From contig CACYMI010000028.1 of the NCBI GenBank assembly GCA_902775385.1, positions 1 to 34,515 on the forward strand: a DNA stretch of 34,515 nucleotides. The letters are read 5' to 3'. Source of the DNA: an uncultured Bacteroidales bacterium. GTDB taxonomy: Bacteria; Bacteroidota; Bacteroidia; Bacteroidales; Bacteroidaceae. Shown one piece after another: positions 18,027-27,840 of the stretch (within the stretch, counting starts at the first letter, position 1; each line of letters begins with the position of its first letter). A model generated the notes under the pieces. It did not search any database, was not told the origin of the DNA, and saw only the letters and a program-made list of their open reading frames with translations. The position numbers and the translations under genes are program-made.

Positions 18027-18040
18027 CACTAACATTAGTG
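18027..18040. promoter_or_regulatory. Palindrome at the predicted hsp20 start of transcription
   Basis: CACTAACATTAGTG is a 6-bp dyad (CACTAA/TTAGTG) around two bases. It overlaps the region from the -12 element to the predicted +1 of the sigma-54 type promoter, where a repressor or an RNA hairpin could act. Confidence 0.35.
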
Positions 18041-18054
18041 CAACAACCGTGCCA
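18039..18054 (-). promoter_or_regulatory. Sigma-54 (-24/-12) type promoter of hsp20
   Basis: The minus strand reads TGGCACGGTTGTTGCA, an exact match to the sigma-54 consensus TGGCACG-N4-TTGCW, with the correct orientation for hsp20. Transcription would start near 18028 and give a leader of about 76 nt. Matching is seen directly; use by RpoN is inference. Confidence 0.62.
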
Positions 18055-18061
18055 AAACGCA

Positions 18062-18106
18062 TACGTGCCAATCTTGCCGGATTTTCTCCTGACAGACTGG
18101 CACGTA
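18062..18106. promoter_or_regulatory. Inverted repeat upstream of the sigma-54 promoter
   Basis: TACGTGCCA (18062-18070) and TGGCACGTA (18098-18106) are perfect 9-bp inverted arms 27 nt apart, just upstream of the -24 element. This is where an enhancer-binding activator might bind. The arms share TGGCACG with the -24 element itself. Confidence 0.4.
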
Positions 18107-19205
18107 ATGTCTCTTTTCATGTCCTATTGTCTAAAACAGCGTCAATAGGCCTGTTCGTGCACTCCTTTCACAGCCCGGCCGCTGGGATCGTTCATATTCC
18201 TGAAAGCCTCGTCCCACTCCAGGGCTATGGCCGTAGAGCAGGCTACGCTGGCCTCTGAGGGTACGCTGCGGGCAGCTGAATCGCTGGGGAAGTGCTCGGC
18301 AAAGATACTGCGGTAGTAATACTCCTCCTTGTTCCCTCGGAGGTTATCTGCTTCAGGGTGTCAATCCAACTGTAGCCTACGCCATCGCTGAACTGCTCTT
18401 TCTGACGCCAGGCCACCTCATAGGGCAGCATGTCGGCAAAGGCCTCGCGGACAATGCGCTTCTCTATCTCAAAGCCGGATTCTCCGGATTTCTTAGGGCC
18501 GCACATCTTGGCTTCCGGGTTGGTACGCATGGCTACGTCCAGGAACTCCTTGTCCAGGAAGGGAACACGTCCCTCTACACCCCAGGCACTCAGGCTCTTG
18601 TTGGCACGAAGGCAGTCATAGAGGTAAAGCTTGCCCAACTTGCGCACGGTCTCCTCGTGAAAGTCCTTGGCAGACGGGGCCTTATGGAAGTAGAGGTAGC
18701 CTCCGAAAATCTCATCGGCACCCTCACCGCTGAGTACCATCTTGATGCCCATAGACTTGATGACACGGGCCAGCAGGTACATGGGTGTGGAAGCGCGGAC
18801 GGTAGTCACATCGTAGGTCTCTATATAGTAGATAACGTCGCGGATGGCATCCAGGCCCTCTTGGATGGTATAGTTGATTTCGTGGTGCACGGTGCCGATA
18901 TGGTCGGCCACCATCTTGGCCTTGGCCAAATCAGGAGCGCCCTTCAGTCCGACTGCAAAGCTATGCAGACGGGGCCAGTAGGCACGGGTCTGGGAATTGT
19001 CCTCGATACGGTGCTGACTGAACTGCTCGGCAATAGCAGAGATGACGCTAGAATCCAGACCGCCACTGAGCAATACACCGTAGGGCACATCACTCATCAG
19101 CTGACGCTTCACAGCAGCCGTAAGACCGTCGCGGATAGCCTCCACACTGGCGGGATTATCCTTCACAGCATCATAACTGAACCAATCGCGCTGGTAATAG
19201 CGTTT

Positions 19206-19309
19206 AAGTGAAGAGTGAAGAGTGAAGAGTGAAGAATCAAGTGAAGAATCTGCGCTGAAACTCTGTGCGGAAGCAAATTCTTCACTCTTCACTCTTAAAT
19301 CTTCACTCC
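19206..19309. repeat. AGTGAAG heptamer repeats inside asnB
   Basis: Tandem AGTGAAG units (four at 19206-19234, one more just after) face oppositely oriented copies (TTCACTC) at 19279-19309, forming an inverted array. They are read in frame as RVKSEEF...SSLDSSLFTLHSSL, between the glutaminase and synthetase domains. Confidence 0.8.
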
Positions 19310-19540
19310 AAAGGTAGTGGCCCGGCAGGAAGGGCTCGTAACGCTCACACTGGCCCTCAAGGGCTTTCAGTTCGCTGGCAACATATACCGTGCCGTCACT
19401 GTCGTAGCCTATATATAAAGGTATAACGCCAATGGGGTCACGGGCAATCAGGAACGCATCCCGCTCCTCATCGTACAGCGCAAAGGCGAAGATGCCGTTC
19501 AACTGTTCCAGCATAGCACAAATTTGCTCATGAGTAACAG

Positions 19541-19645
19541 AACTCCCCTCTCCAACGGAGTTCCCCTCGCCCAAAGTGTTCCCCTCGCCCACGGGAGAGG
19601 GGTCAGGGGTGAGGCCGGGGTTAGGGGTGAGGCCGGGGATAAGGC
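19541..19645. repeat. GC-rich hairpin element inside asnB
   Basis: Core CCCCTCGCCCACGGGAGAGGGG forms a near-perfect stem; beside it an 18-nt unit is tandemly repeated. It is read in frame as LTPDPSPVGEG followed by six-residue repeats GEGNTL, GEGNSV, GEGSSV. It replaces a short loop in the glutaminase domain. Confidence 0.8.
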
Positions 19646-19998
19646 TTTTGTACAGCGCCAGGACCACTTCGCAGTCGCTGCCCGTCTGAAACTCATACTG
19701 ACCGGCATAGCGGCGACGAATCTCCTGATGGTTATAAATCTCACCGTTAACGGCCAGTACCTGCCGGTTATCGGGGCTATAGAGGGGCTGCCTGCCGCTC
19801 TCAGGGTCCACGATACTCAGGCGCTCGTGTGCCAGAATGGCCGAGCCGCCACAATAGATTCCACTCCAGTCAGGTCCACGGTGGCGGATCTTCTGACTCA
19901 TCTTCAATGCCTTCTCTCGCAGTTCATGAGACTGCTGCCTGATGTTAAATATGGCTACTATTCCACACATAATGTTACAGTTTTACATAATTTGAGCG

Positions 19999-20030
19999 CA
20001 AAATTAATACATTTTGCAATTACAACCAAG
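19999..20030 (-). promoter_or_regulatory. Promoter of asnB
   Basis: Minus strand CTTG (20027-20030), 20 nt, TAATTTTG (19999-20006). The -33 box has one mismatch. The leader would be about 20 nt. Confidence 0.55.
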
Positions 20031-20113
20031 TTTTACGAATGCATTTTTACACCTAAATAGCATATTTTATTAACATAAAGCAAGTGAACGCGCATCTTCA
20101 TTGCCATAATGAC

Positions 20114-20152
20114 AAAAAAAGAGCCCCTTCTATCCGCAAACAGATAGAAAGG
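20114..20152 (-). terminator. Terminator of the 43-residue membrane protein transcript
   Basis: Minus-strand hairpin CCTTTCTATC / GATAGAAGG followed by GGCTC and seven T residues (20114-20120). It lies about 110 nt after the small ORF stop and 110 nt before the asnB promoter. Confidence 0.55.
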
Positions 20153-20260
20153 AGCCCCTTTTCATTCTTATTATAATACTGAATCACATCGCCGGCATGG
20201 GAACAGAGCGAAGGCTTAACATCACGCAGACTCAGGTCATCAATTATTCCTCATTTCCAA

Positions 20261-20392
20261 TCATGCTGCCATTGCCCCACCATTCTCATGAGTGTTCTGT
20301 TCCTTACTGACTGCACTATTACTCTCACGACGCTGTTTCTCCTCGTTTGACAAAAGGAAAAGCATAAAGAATACTGTAAATACTATCCACAT
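20261..20392 (-). CDS. 43-residue single-pass membrane protein
   Basis: The ORF starts MWIVFTVFFMLFLLSNEE, one clear transmembrane helix (about 2-15), followed by a short polar tail with EKQRRES and ending NGGAMAA. It has no recognised family. Support for it being a gene: a TAACTTTG -7 box about 28 nt upstream, a hydrophobic segment at the extreme N-terminus, a charged positive/negative tail and a terminator downstream, all on the same strand in a space that otherwise has no gene. It sits between carAB and asnB, both amidotransferase genes. Small membrane proteins often modulate a larger transporter or kinase, but nothing here identifies a partner. The alternative is a leader or small RNA of about 300 nt from the same promoter. 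Confidence 0.55.
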   Translation of the reverse strand: MWIVFTVFFMLFLLSNEEKQRRESNSAVSKEQNTHENGGAMAA

Positions 20393-20419
20393 AATTTTAT
20401 TGTTTAACGTTTTCGAATG

Positions 20420-20427
20420 CAAAGTTA
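20420..20427 (-). promoter_or_regulatory. Promoter -7 box of the 43-residue protein
   Basis: Minus-strand TAACTTTG matches TAnnTTTG. There is no TTTG at the -33 position; an inverted repeat (20437-20455) is centred there instead. Confidence 0.5.
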
Positions 20428-20436
20428 GGCGAAGCC

Positions 20437-20455
20437 TGTACCATAGGTCGGTACA
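20437..20455. promoter_or_regulatory. Inverted repeat TGTACC-N7-GGTACA
   Basis: A 6-bp inverted repeat with a 7-nt spacer lies exactly over the missing -33 box of the 43-residue protein promoter. It is a candidate activator or repressor site. Confidence 0.35.
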
Positions 20456-20557
20456 CCCGGAAGAAAAATGCAGTTTTTTTTATTTTTCTTTCAAAAATCA
20501 GCATTTTTTTCTGGCTTCAGACCCTCGAATCAGCTTTTCCGACCTGTCAGAAACAAG

Positions 20558-20584
20558 CGAAGGGAAGCAAAATGCTCCCCTTCG
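20558..20584. terminator. Hairpin after truncated carB
   Basis: CGAAGGGAAGC pairs with GCTCCCCTTCG (one mismatch, 5-nt loop). It lies 84 nt beyond the carB stop. There is no strong T-run, so a terminator call is tentative. Confidence 0.4.
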
Positions 20585-22361
20585 TCACAAATTTACTTTC
20601 TGTACCTTATAAATAAATAAACTCCGATTGTGCTTTACCTCTCAGGTTATTTGCTTAAACCCTAACGTTACACGTAAGAAAGATACAGATAATTGGTCTG
20701 AGCCGGATACTCCGCCGCCATTGTGTCTATCTGATTGACATAGGGCTTGATGCCAAGATCCTGACGCCACTTGCGGATGATGAGGCCGGCCTTCTCCATG
20801 TTCATATCACACTCTCCGAGTCCGATGGCTCGGGCAATCTGGAAGTCGGAGAAGCCATATACCTTGGCCTCGTGCAACAAGGTGGCAAACTCAGGTTCCT
20901 CGATGTACTCCAGCAACTCCAGCGGCTCCATGAACGTGTACATGTCAGACAGATGCGAGAACTCCTGCAGTCGGTCGTTGATGCGGATGATATGCTTCAG
21001 CTTCTGCAGGAACCAGCGGTCAATCTTGGTAAGGTCATGAATCTGATCAACCGTATAACCCATCATCATTGCCTTGGCAATGACAAAGATACGGGTGTCG
21101 GTGGCATGCTTGAGGGCATCAGGAACATCGGTCACGTGCTGCGCCTTATTATCCACAAAGCCGTGCATGCCCTGCCCTATCATACGCAGTCCCTTCTGGA
21201 CAGACTCCTCGAAGGTACGGCCGATGGCCATTACCTCGCCCACACTCTTCATACTGGAGCCCAACTCATGGTTCACACCGTGAAACTTGGAAAGGTCCCA
21301 ACGCGGAATCTTGCATACCACATAGTCCAGGGCAGGCTCGAAGAAGGCGCTGGTAGTCTTGGTAACAGAGTTCTTCAACTCGAACAGGCCATAGCCCAGG
21401 CCCAACTTGGCAGCCACGAATGCCAGGGGATAACCCGTAGCCTTGCTGGCCAGAGCGGAAGAACGGCTCAGACGGGCATTTACCTCGATGACACGGTAAT
21501 CCTCAGAATTGGGATCGAAGGCATACTGCACATTACACTCGCCTACAATGCCGATATGGCGGATAATCTTGATGGCAAGGGCGCGCAGCTTATGGTACTC
21601 GCTGTTAGACAAGGTCTGACTGGGAGCTACCACAATACTCTCTCCTGTATGGATACCGAGGGGGTCGAAGTTCTCCATGTTGCAGACGGTGATACAGTTG
21701 TCATAACGGTCGCGAACCACTTCGTACTCTATCTCCTTCCAGCCCTTCAGGGATTTCTCTACCAGCACCTGAGGCGAGAAGGAGAAGGCCTCCTCTGCCT
21801 GAGCCTCCAGCTCAGCCTCGTTATCACAGAAACCTGACCCCAAGCCGCCCAGTGCGTATGCCGCACGCAGGATGACAGGATATCCCAGCTCTGCCGCTGC
21901 CTGGCGAACCTCCTCGCGGGTGTTGCAGGCCTGGCTCTTGATGGTCTTTACGCCAATCTCGTCCAGCTTCTTCACAAACAGATCGCGGTCTTCCGTATCT
22001 ATAATGGCCTGAACGGGTGTTCCCAACACCTTCACACCATATTTCTCCAGAACACCTTTCTGGTACAGCTCCACACCACAGTTCAGGGCGGTCTGCCCAC
22101 CGAAACTGAGCAGGATGCCGTCAGGACGTTCCTTCTCAATCACACGTTCCACGAACTCGGGGGTTACAGGCTGAAAGTAAACCTTGTCTGCCACCCCCTC
22201 GCTGGTCTGAACGGTAGCGATGTTGGGATTGATGAGCACGCTCTCCACACCCTCTTCCTTCAGCGCTTTCAGCGCCTGTGCGCCGCTATAGTCGAACTCG
22301 CCGGCCTGCCCTATCTTCAGGGCACCAGAACCCAGGAGGAGAACCTTCTTAATAGTGGCAG

Positions 22362-22475
22362 CCTCACCCCCATCCCCTCTCCGGAGGGCGAGGGGAGCCG
22401 ATTCTTTTTCTGCCACACTCTCGCCTTGAGAATATATTCTCCCCTCGCCTTTCGGAGAGGGGCCGGGGGCTGAAC
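22362..22475. repeat. Double GC-rich hairpin element at the carA/carB joint
   Basis: Two inverted copies of the hairpin core lie here: one around CCCCTCTCCGGAGGGCGAGG, one around CCCCTCGCCTTTCGGAGAGG. It is translated as PGPSPKGEG...LALRRGDGGEAA and bridges CarA and CarB in one frame. The CarA tail after FHPEACS is lost here. Confidence 0.75.
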
Positions 22476-22969
22476 AGGCCTCGGGATGAAACTGGGCAGA
22501 GAACCAAGGGTTTGTCTTATGACGGACACCCTCGTTAGAGCCGTCGTTCATATTTACGAAGAGCGGCTCCCAGTCGGCGGGCAGGGTGCTGGCATCTACG
22601 GCATAACCATGATTCTGACTTGTGATGTAGCACTCCGTCGTGCCCACCTGCTGAACCGGCTGGTTATGGCTGCGATGACCGTACTTCAACTTATACGTCT
22701 TGGCACCGGCAGCACGGGCCAGCAACTGGTTACCCAGGCAAATACCCATCAGGGGCTTCACCTCTTTATTGTTCAGGAAGGTACGGATGTGTTCCACGGT
22801 CTTGCCGCATTGCTCAGGGTCGCCGGGACCGTTGGCCAGGAAGAGACCGTCGAACTCCAGCTCATTGAAGTCGTAGTCCCAGGGCACACGGATAACCTCC
22901 ACACCTCTCCTGAGCAGGCAACGGATGATATTGGCCTTTACGCCGCAATCCACTAAGACTACCTTCTTT

Positions 22970-23003
22970 AGTTGAGAGTTGAGAGTTGAGGGTTGAGAGT
23001 TGC
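22970..23003. repeat. GTTGAGA heptamer repeats inside carA
   Basis: Four GTTGAGA/GTTGAGG-type units in tandem, read in frame as NSQPSTLNSQL just before KKVVLVDCGVK. Confidence 0.75.
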
Positions 23004-23082
23004 CGGGCTTATAGGTGATAACCTCCTTGCAACTTACCTTCTCCACCCAGTTGACGGAACCGTAATCTTCATTCAGGTTATC

Positions 23083-23140
23083 GCTCCCCTCGCCCACGAT
23101 GTTCCCCTCGCCCACGGGAGAGGGGTTAGGGGTGAGGCAG
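23083..23140. repeat. GC-rich hairpin element inside carA
   Basis: Same core as in asnB (CCCCTCGCCCACGGGAGAGG), with one extra 18-nt unit. Read in frame as LTPNPSPVGEGNIVGEGSDN after HGVMRGRIC. Confidence 0.8.
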
Positions 23141-23384
23141 ATTCTGCCCCTCATCACACCGTGCTCACGCAACAGCTTGGTGAGACGGCGGGTATCAATG
23201 CCAGAGATGGCAGGGATGCCCTCACGCTTCAGCCAGCTGCTGAGCGACTCCTTGGCATTCCAGTGACTATATTCCCCGCTATAGTCGGCAACAATCAAAC
23301 CCTTAGGGTGAATACGGTCACTCTCCATAAACAAGGGCAGACCGTCTGCGCCAATACCCGTGCTTGGCACGCCATAGTTACCTA

Positions 23385-23507
23385 TCAGCGGAAACCCATC
23401 ATAGCTGTATTGAAAACCACCTCGCCTACAGTATTCACCTCGGCACCGAACGACCAGCCGCTGTATACCGTTCCGTTATCCAATATCAATCTTGCTTCTC
23501 TCTTCAT
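23385..23507 (-). pseudogene. carA: Amino-terminal fragment of carbamoyl-phosphate synthase small subunit
   Basis: 40 codons from ATG at 23507, four bases after the purF stop: MKREARLILDNGTVYSGWSF, then GEVVFNTAMMGF, after which the frame hits TGA at 23385. Relatives continue with about 18 residues (a YPESLTDPSY-like segment) before PLIGNYGVPST. Here PLIGNYG follows at once but in another frame (from about 23391). This shows a deletion whose length is not a multiple of three. The remaining carA continues in the 900-codon frame downstream. Confidence 0.8.
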
Positions 23508-23511
23508 ATTC

Positions 23512-25234
23512 TTATTTTCGTAGCTTTAAATTCTGTTCAACGTAATTTACGAAAGCCTCATTCACCAGCTTATTGCCGCCGGGAGTTGGGTACTGACCGG
23601 TAAAATACCAGTCGCCCTGATGTTCGGGACAGGCTGCATGCAGCCCCTCTATGGTCTGGAAGACGAATTCCACCGGTGCCTGCATACCTACAGGACGCAG
23701 CATCTCTGCCATCTTGCGGTTGATGTCATCCACCGTGAAAGGCTTATACAGGCCACAGACACAATTGCGTTGTTCCGCTTTCGGCTTGCGCAGTTCCGCA
23801 TAGCATGCCTCGTAGGTATCGCTAACCAACTGCCACAGGCCGCGCTCTGTCAGCAAGGCTATGGTAGCACGGAAGGCTATGAACTCCTCCAGTCGGGCCA
23901 TATCTATACCATAATAATCGGGGTAGCGAATCTGGGGCGAGCTGCTTACCATCACAATCTTCCTGGGGTGCAAACGGTCCAGAATCTTGAAGATGCTCTC
24001 CCTAAGCGTAGTGCCGCGGACAATGCTGTCGTCAATGATTACCAGATTGTCAACATCAGGCTCCAGGGAGCCGTAGGTGATATCATAGACGTGCAAACGT
24101 ACGCAGCTTAATATCCTTCCAGGCCACCTTCTCGCTTCGGACATTCAGTCCCTTGTTGCGCAGACCTTCCACCATACCGTAGAAGGCAACCTCGGCCGTA
24201 TTGGGAATGAAGGAGAAAACGCTGTGGTCCGTTTCCCCGCCGATGGCTTTCAGGATAGGCTCCGTCAGCTGCTGACCCAACTGCTTGCGCTCACGGTAGA
24301 TGTCACGGTCGGAACCTCGGCTGAAATATATTCGCTCGAACGAGCAGCGCGCCTGCTCTTTGGCCTCCAGGATGGTTTCCAGACAGGAGGAGCCGTCCTT
24401 ATGCACAATCAGCGCCTTGCCGGCCGGCAGTTCCCGCACATCATCCACCTGCAAGTCAAAGGTCGTCTGCAGCACAGCCCGCTCGCTGGCCAATGCCATC
24501 ACCTCATCATCCATATAGTAGAAAGCCGGACGGATGCCCCAGGGATCGCGCATGGCAAACATCTCGCCTGAGCCCGTCATGCCGCACATCACATAGCCGC
24601 CGTCATAGTCGGACATCGTGGTGCGCAGCACATTGGCCATCTGCACGTTGTCCTCAATGTACCGTGTCACAGCCCTGTTCTCCAATCCCTTCTCCTTAGC
24701 CTCAGCATAGCAGCGCTCCACCTCACGGTCCAGACGGTGTCCCATCAGCTCCAGGGTGATATAGGAATCACTATAGATACGTGGTGACTGGCCCTGTTGG
24801 ACAATCTTGTCGAATATCTCATCGATGTTGGTCATGTTGAAGTTGCCGCACAGGCACAGGTTTTTGGCCCGCCAGTTGTTACGGCGCAGGAAGGGATGCA
24901 CGTACTGCAGACCGCTCTTGCCTGTGGTGGAGTAACGGAGGTGGCCCATGTATAATTGGGCCTCGGTCCACTCGGGTGTTATGCGGTCGAAAATCTCTGT
25001 AATGGCATCCTTGCCCAGCGCCTTCTCACGCAACATATATTCCGTACCCACGGCGGCATCCATATTCACACAGGCAATACCCGCACCTTCCTGGCCGCGG
25101 TTATGCTGTTTCTCCATCATCAGATAGAGTTTGTTCAGACCGTACGACTGCGTTCCGTACTTCTGCGTATAATAGCTCTGCGGTTTCAGGAGGCGAACCA
25201 ATGCCACACCGCACTCATGCTTCAGTTGTTCCAT
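23512..25234 (-). pseudogene. purF: Amidophosphoribosyltransferase-like PurF, frameshifted
   Basis: The 5' frame (24083-25234, 383 codons) begins MEQLKHECGVALVRLL; Cys8 is the likely nucleophile after propeptide removal, and EKQHNRGQEGAG, GHLRYSTTGKSG and RDPWGIRPA follow. It ends at a joint near 24094 after KDIKLRTF. The 3' frame (to 23512) resumes with HVYDITYGSLEPD, the PRPP-binding LVIIDDSIVRGTTLRES, then SSSPQIRYPDYYGIDM. About 12 residues between LRTF and HVYDI in relatives, as I recall them, are missing, giving a frameshift. PurF makes phosphoribosylamine from PRPP and glutamine, the first purine step; this Bacteroides-type form is a distant paralogue whose exact role I cannot confirm. 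It is followed at 4 nt by carA and preceded by pyrG, so the three probably share a transcript. Confidence 0.8.
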
Positions 25235-25243
25235 ATATTATAA

Positions 25244-25273
25244 ATGAAGAATGAAGAGTGAAGAATGAAGAAT
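25244..25273. repeat. GAAGAATGAAGAGTG heptamer repeats between pyrG and purF
   Basis: About four ATGAAGA/GTGAAGA units fill nearly all of the gap between the pyrG stop and the purF start. Confidence 0.75.
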
Positions 25274-25275
25274 TA

Positions 25276-27045
<1,770 letters not shown>

Positions 27046-27098
27046 TTATCGAACAAAAAGAACACCACGAACGCACATGAGAATGAACCGGCCCCCTC

Positions 27099-27809
27099 TT
27101 ACAGATGAAAACCAAGGCCGCAGAGCAGGTACATCTTGCCGCTGTCCGGGTTGGCGTTGAGGCCAACGAAGATGGGCAGGTGGTACTTCTCCTTAATAAC
27201 AAAGTCCTTGGTAGCCTTCAGCCCTACACTGGTGCAGGCAAAGCCGGTGGTACCGTATATGGTAGTGGCCCAGGGCACAATGCCTACGCTACCCTCCCAA
27301 TCCAACTTAGCCAGGCGGAAGGGCGCTTTCAGTTCGATATAGCTGCTGTAAGCCCGGTTCAGGCTGTTGTTCAGACCATCGTCGCCGGCAAAGTTGGTGT
27401 ACCATGTGGCAGTAAAGTACTTGAAGTCATACCCCACGAATCCTTCCCAGATATGGGTGGTCTTACCCGATTTATACTGGAAGTAGCTGCCGTTAGAGAA
27501 CCAGTAATCGGTCAGACCTACCGTAAAGCCTTTTGTACTATAGCTGAGGGTAATATCCAACTCCTTGGTATCCTCGGCACGGGTAATGCCTACACTTCCC
27601 CAAGCCGATAAGCTCAGGCCTTTCCACGATACACCAAGGGTCGGCTGTAACGACACATTCCCTAAGTCCTGGCCACGCCAGATGTACTGGTTTACGAGGT
27701 CAACGCCCAAGTTTGCCTCTACTTTATCCTGGGCACAAAGAGGTGTTGATACAGATAATATGGTCACTAGCCCTATGACAATAGAGCCTACTTTAGATAT
27801 AGTTTTCAT
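27099..27809 (-). CDS. TorF-like outer-membrane beta-barrel protein
   Basis: 236 residues. MKTISKVGSIVIGLVTILSVSTPLCAQ is a signal peptide. The mature protein is an alternating beta-strand barrel with VDLVNQYIWRGQDLGNVSLQPTLG, the RGxD/LGN signature of Gcw_chp/TorF-type putative porins, repeated amphipathic strands (LSLSAWGSVG, GFTVGLTDYWFSNG) and a hydrophobic aromatic-poor C-terminus MYLLCGLGFHL. In Bacteroidales such genes are often found next to amtB-glnK, as here (downstream of amtB, same strand). It may admit ammonium or small nitrogen compounds across the outer membrane; that is inference from context only. The gap before it is filled by repeats. Confidence 0.75.
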   Translation of the reverse strand: MKTISKVGSIVIGLVTILSVSTPLCAQDKVEANLGVDLVNQYIWRGQDLGNVSLQPTLGVSWKGLSLSAWGSVGITRAEDTKELDITLSYSTKGFTVGLTDYWFSNGSYFQYKSGKTTHIWEGFVGYDFKYFTATWYTNFAGDDGLNNSLNRAYSSYIELKAPFRLAKLDWEGSVGIVPWATTIYGTTGFACTSVGLKATKDFVIKEKYHLPIFVGLNANPDSGKMYLLCGLGFHL

Positions 27810-27840
27810 AAAAAAATCTTTAAATGATTAATAAACAAGA

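Larger units (their letters stand above)
18142..19970 (-). pseudogene. asnB: Asparagine synthetase B, frameshifted near its 3' end
   Basis: The main frame (18243-19970) starts MCGIVAIFNI, so the amidotransferase Cys2 is intact. It has RHRGPDWSG, NGEIYNH and TGSDCEV of the glutaminase domain, and LLSGGLDSSVISA (PP-loop, near 300) plus LSGEGADEIFGGY of the synthetase domain. It makes asparagine from aspartate, ATP and glutamine. After WIDTLKQITSE the frame changes at about 18334. The true C-terminus continues in another frame as NKEEYYYRSIFAEHFPSDSA...VHEQAY with a stop at 18142. About 18-20 residues known from relatives are missing at the joint, so this is an internal out-of-frame deletion. 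Two in-frame repeat insertions lie at residues about 109-143 and 221-255. Gene identity is certain; functionality is doubtful unless the deletion is an assembly fault. Confidence 0.85.
20668..23370 (-). pseudogene. carA-carB: carA (rest) fused in frame to first half of carB
   Basis: This 900-codon frame starts within carA (GVPSTGIGADGLP; the carA frame can be followed from about 23391). CarA parts are HGVMRGR, KKVVLVDCGVK, the glutaminase GICLGNQLLA (nucleophile Cys) and QFHPEA (His-Glu). At residue about 300 the frame passes through a GC-rich repeat element in place of the CarA C-terminus and CarB start, then continues as IKKVLLLGSGALKIGQAG (22353), the first ATP-grasp domain (ALGGLGSGFC, VIEVNARLSRSSALASKATGYP) and the oligomerisation domain. 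It stops at EYPAQTNYLYLSYV. CarB is normally about 1070 residues; only about 560 are here, so the carbamate-phosphorylating second half and allosteric domain are absent. It would make carbamoyl phosphate for pyrimidine and arginine synthesis if intact. As written it cannot do the full reaction. Confidence 0.85.

Noticed and set aside
17989-18258. 89-codon plus-strand frame upstream of hsp20
   Set aside because: It runs over the sigma-54 type promoter and the displaced asnB C-terminus, and has no start signal or homology that I can see.
19206-19310. CRISPR array from regular repeats in asnB
   Set aside because: The units are 7 nt, contiguous, in frame and without spacers.
20292-20612. 106-codon plus-strand frame between asnB and carB
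   Set aside because: It overlaps the better supported 43-residue membrane protein, its promoter and the carB-side hairpin on the opposite strand, and has an unstructured Ser/Lys/Phe-rich sequence.
18334-24097. Programmed frameshifting or ribosome bypassing to explain the broken asnB, carA and purF frames
   Set aside because: Bypassing removes extra bases from the message; here conserved residues are missing from the DNA itself, so decoding tricks cannot restore them.
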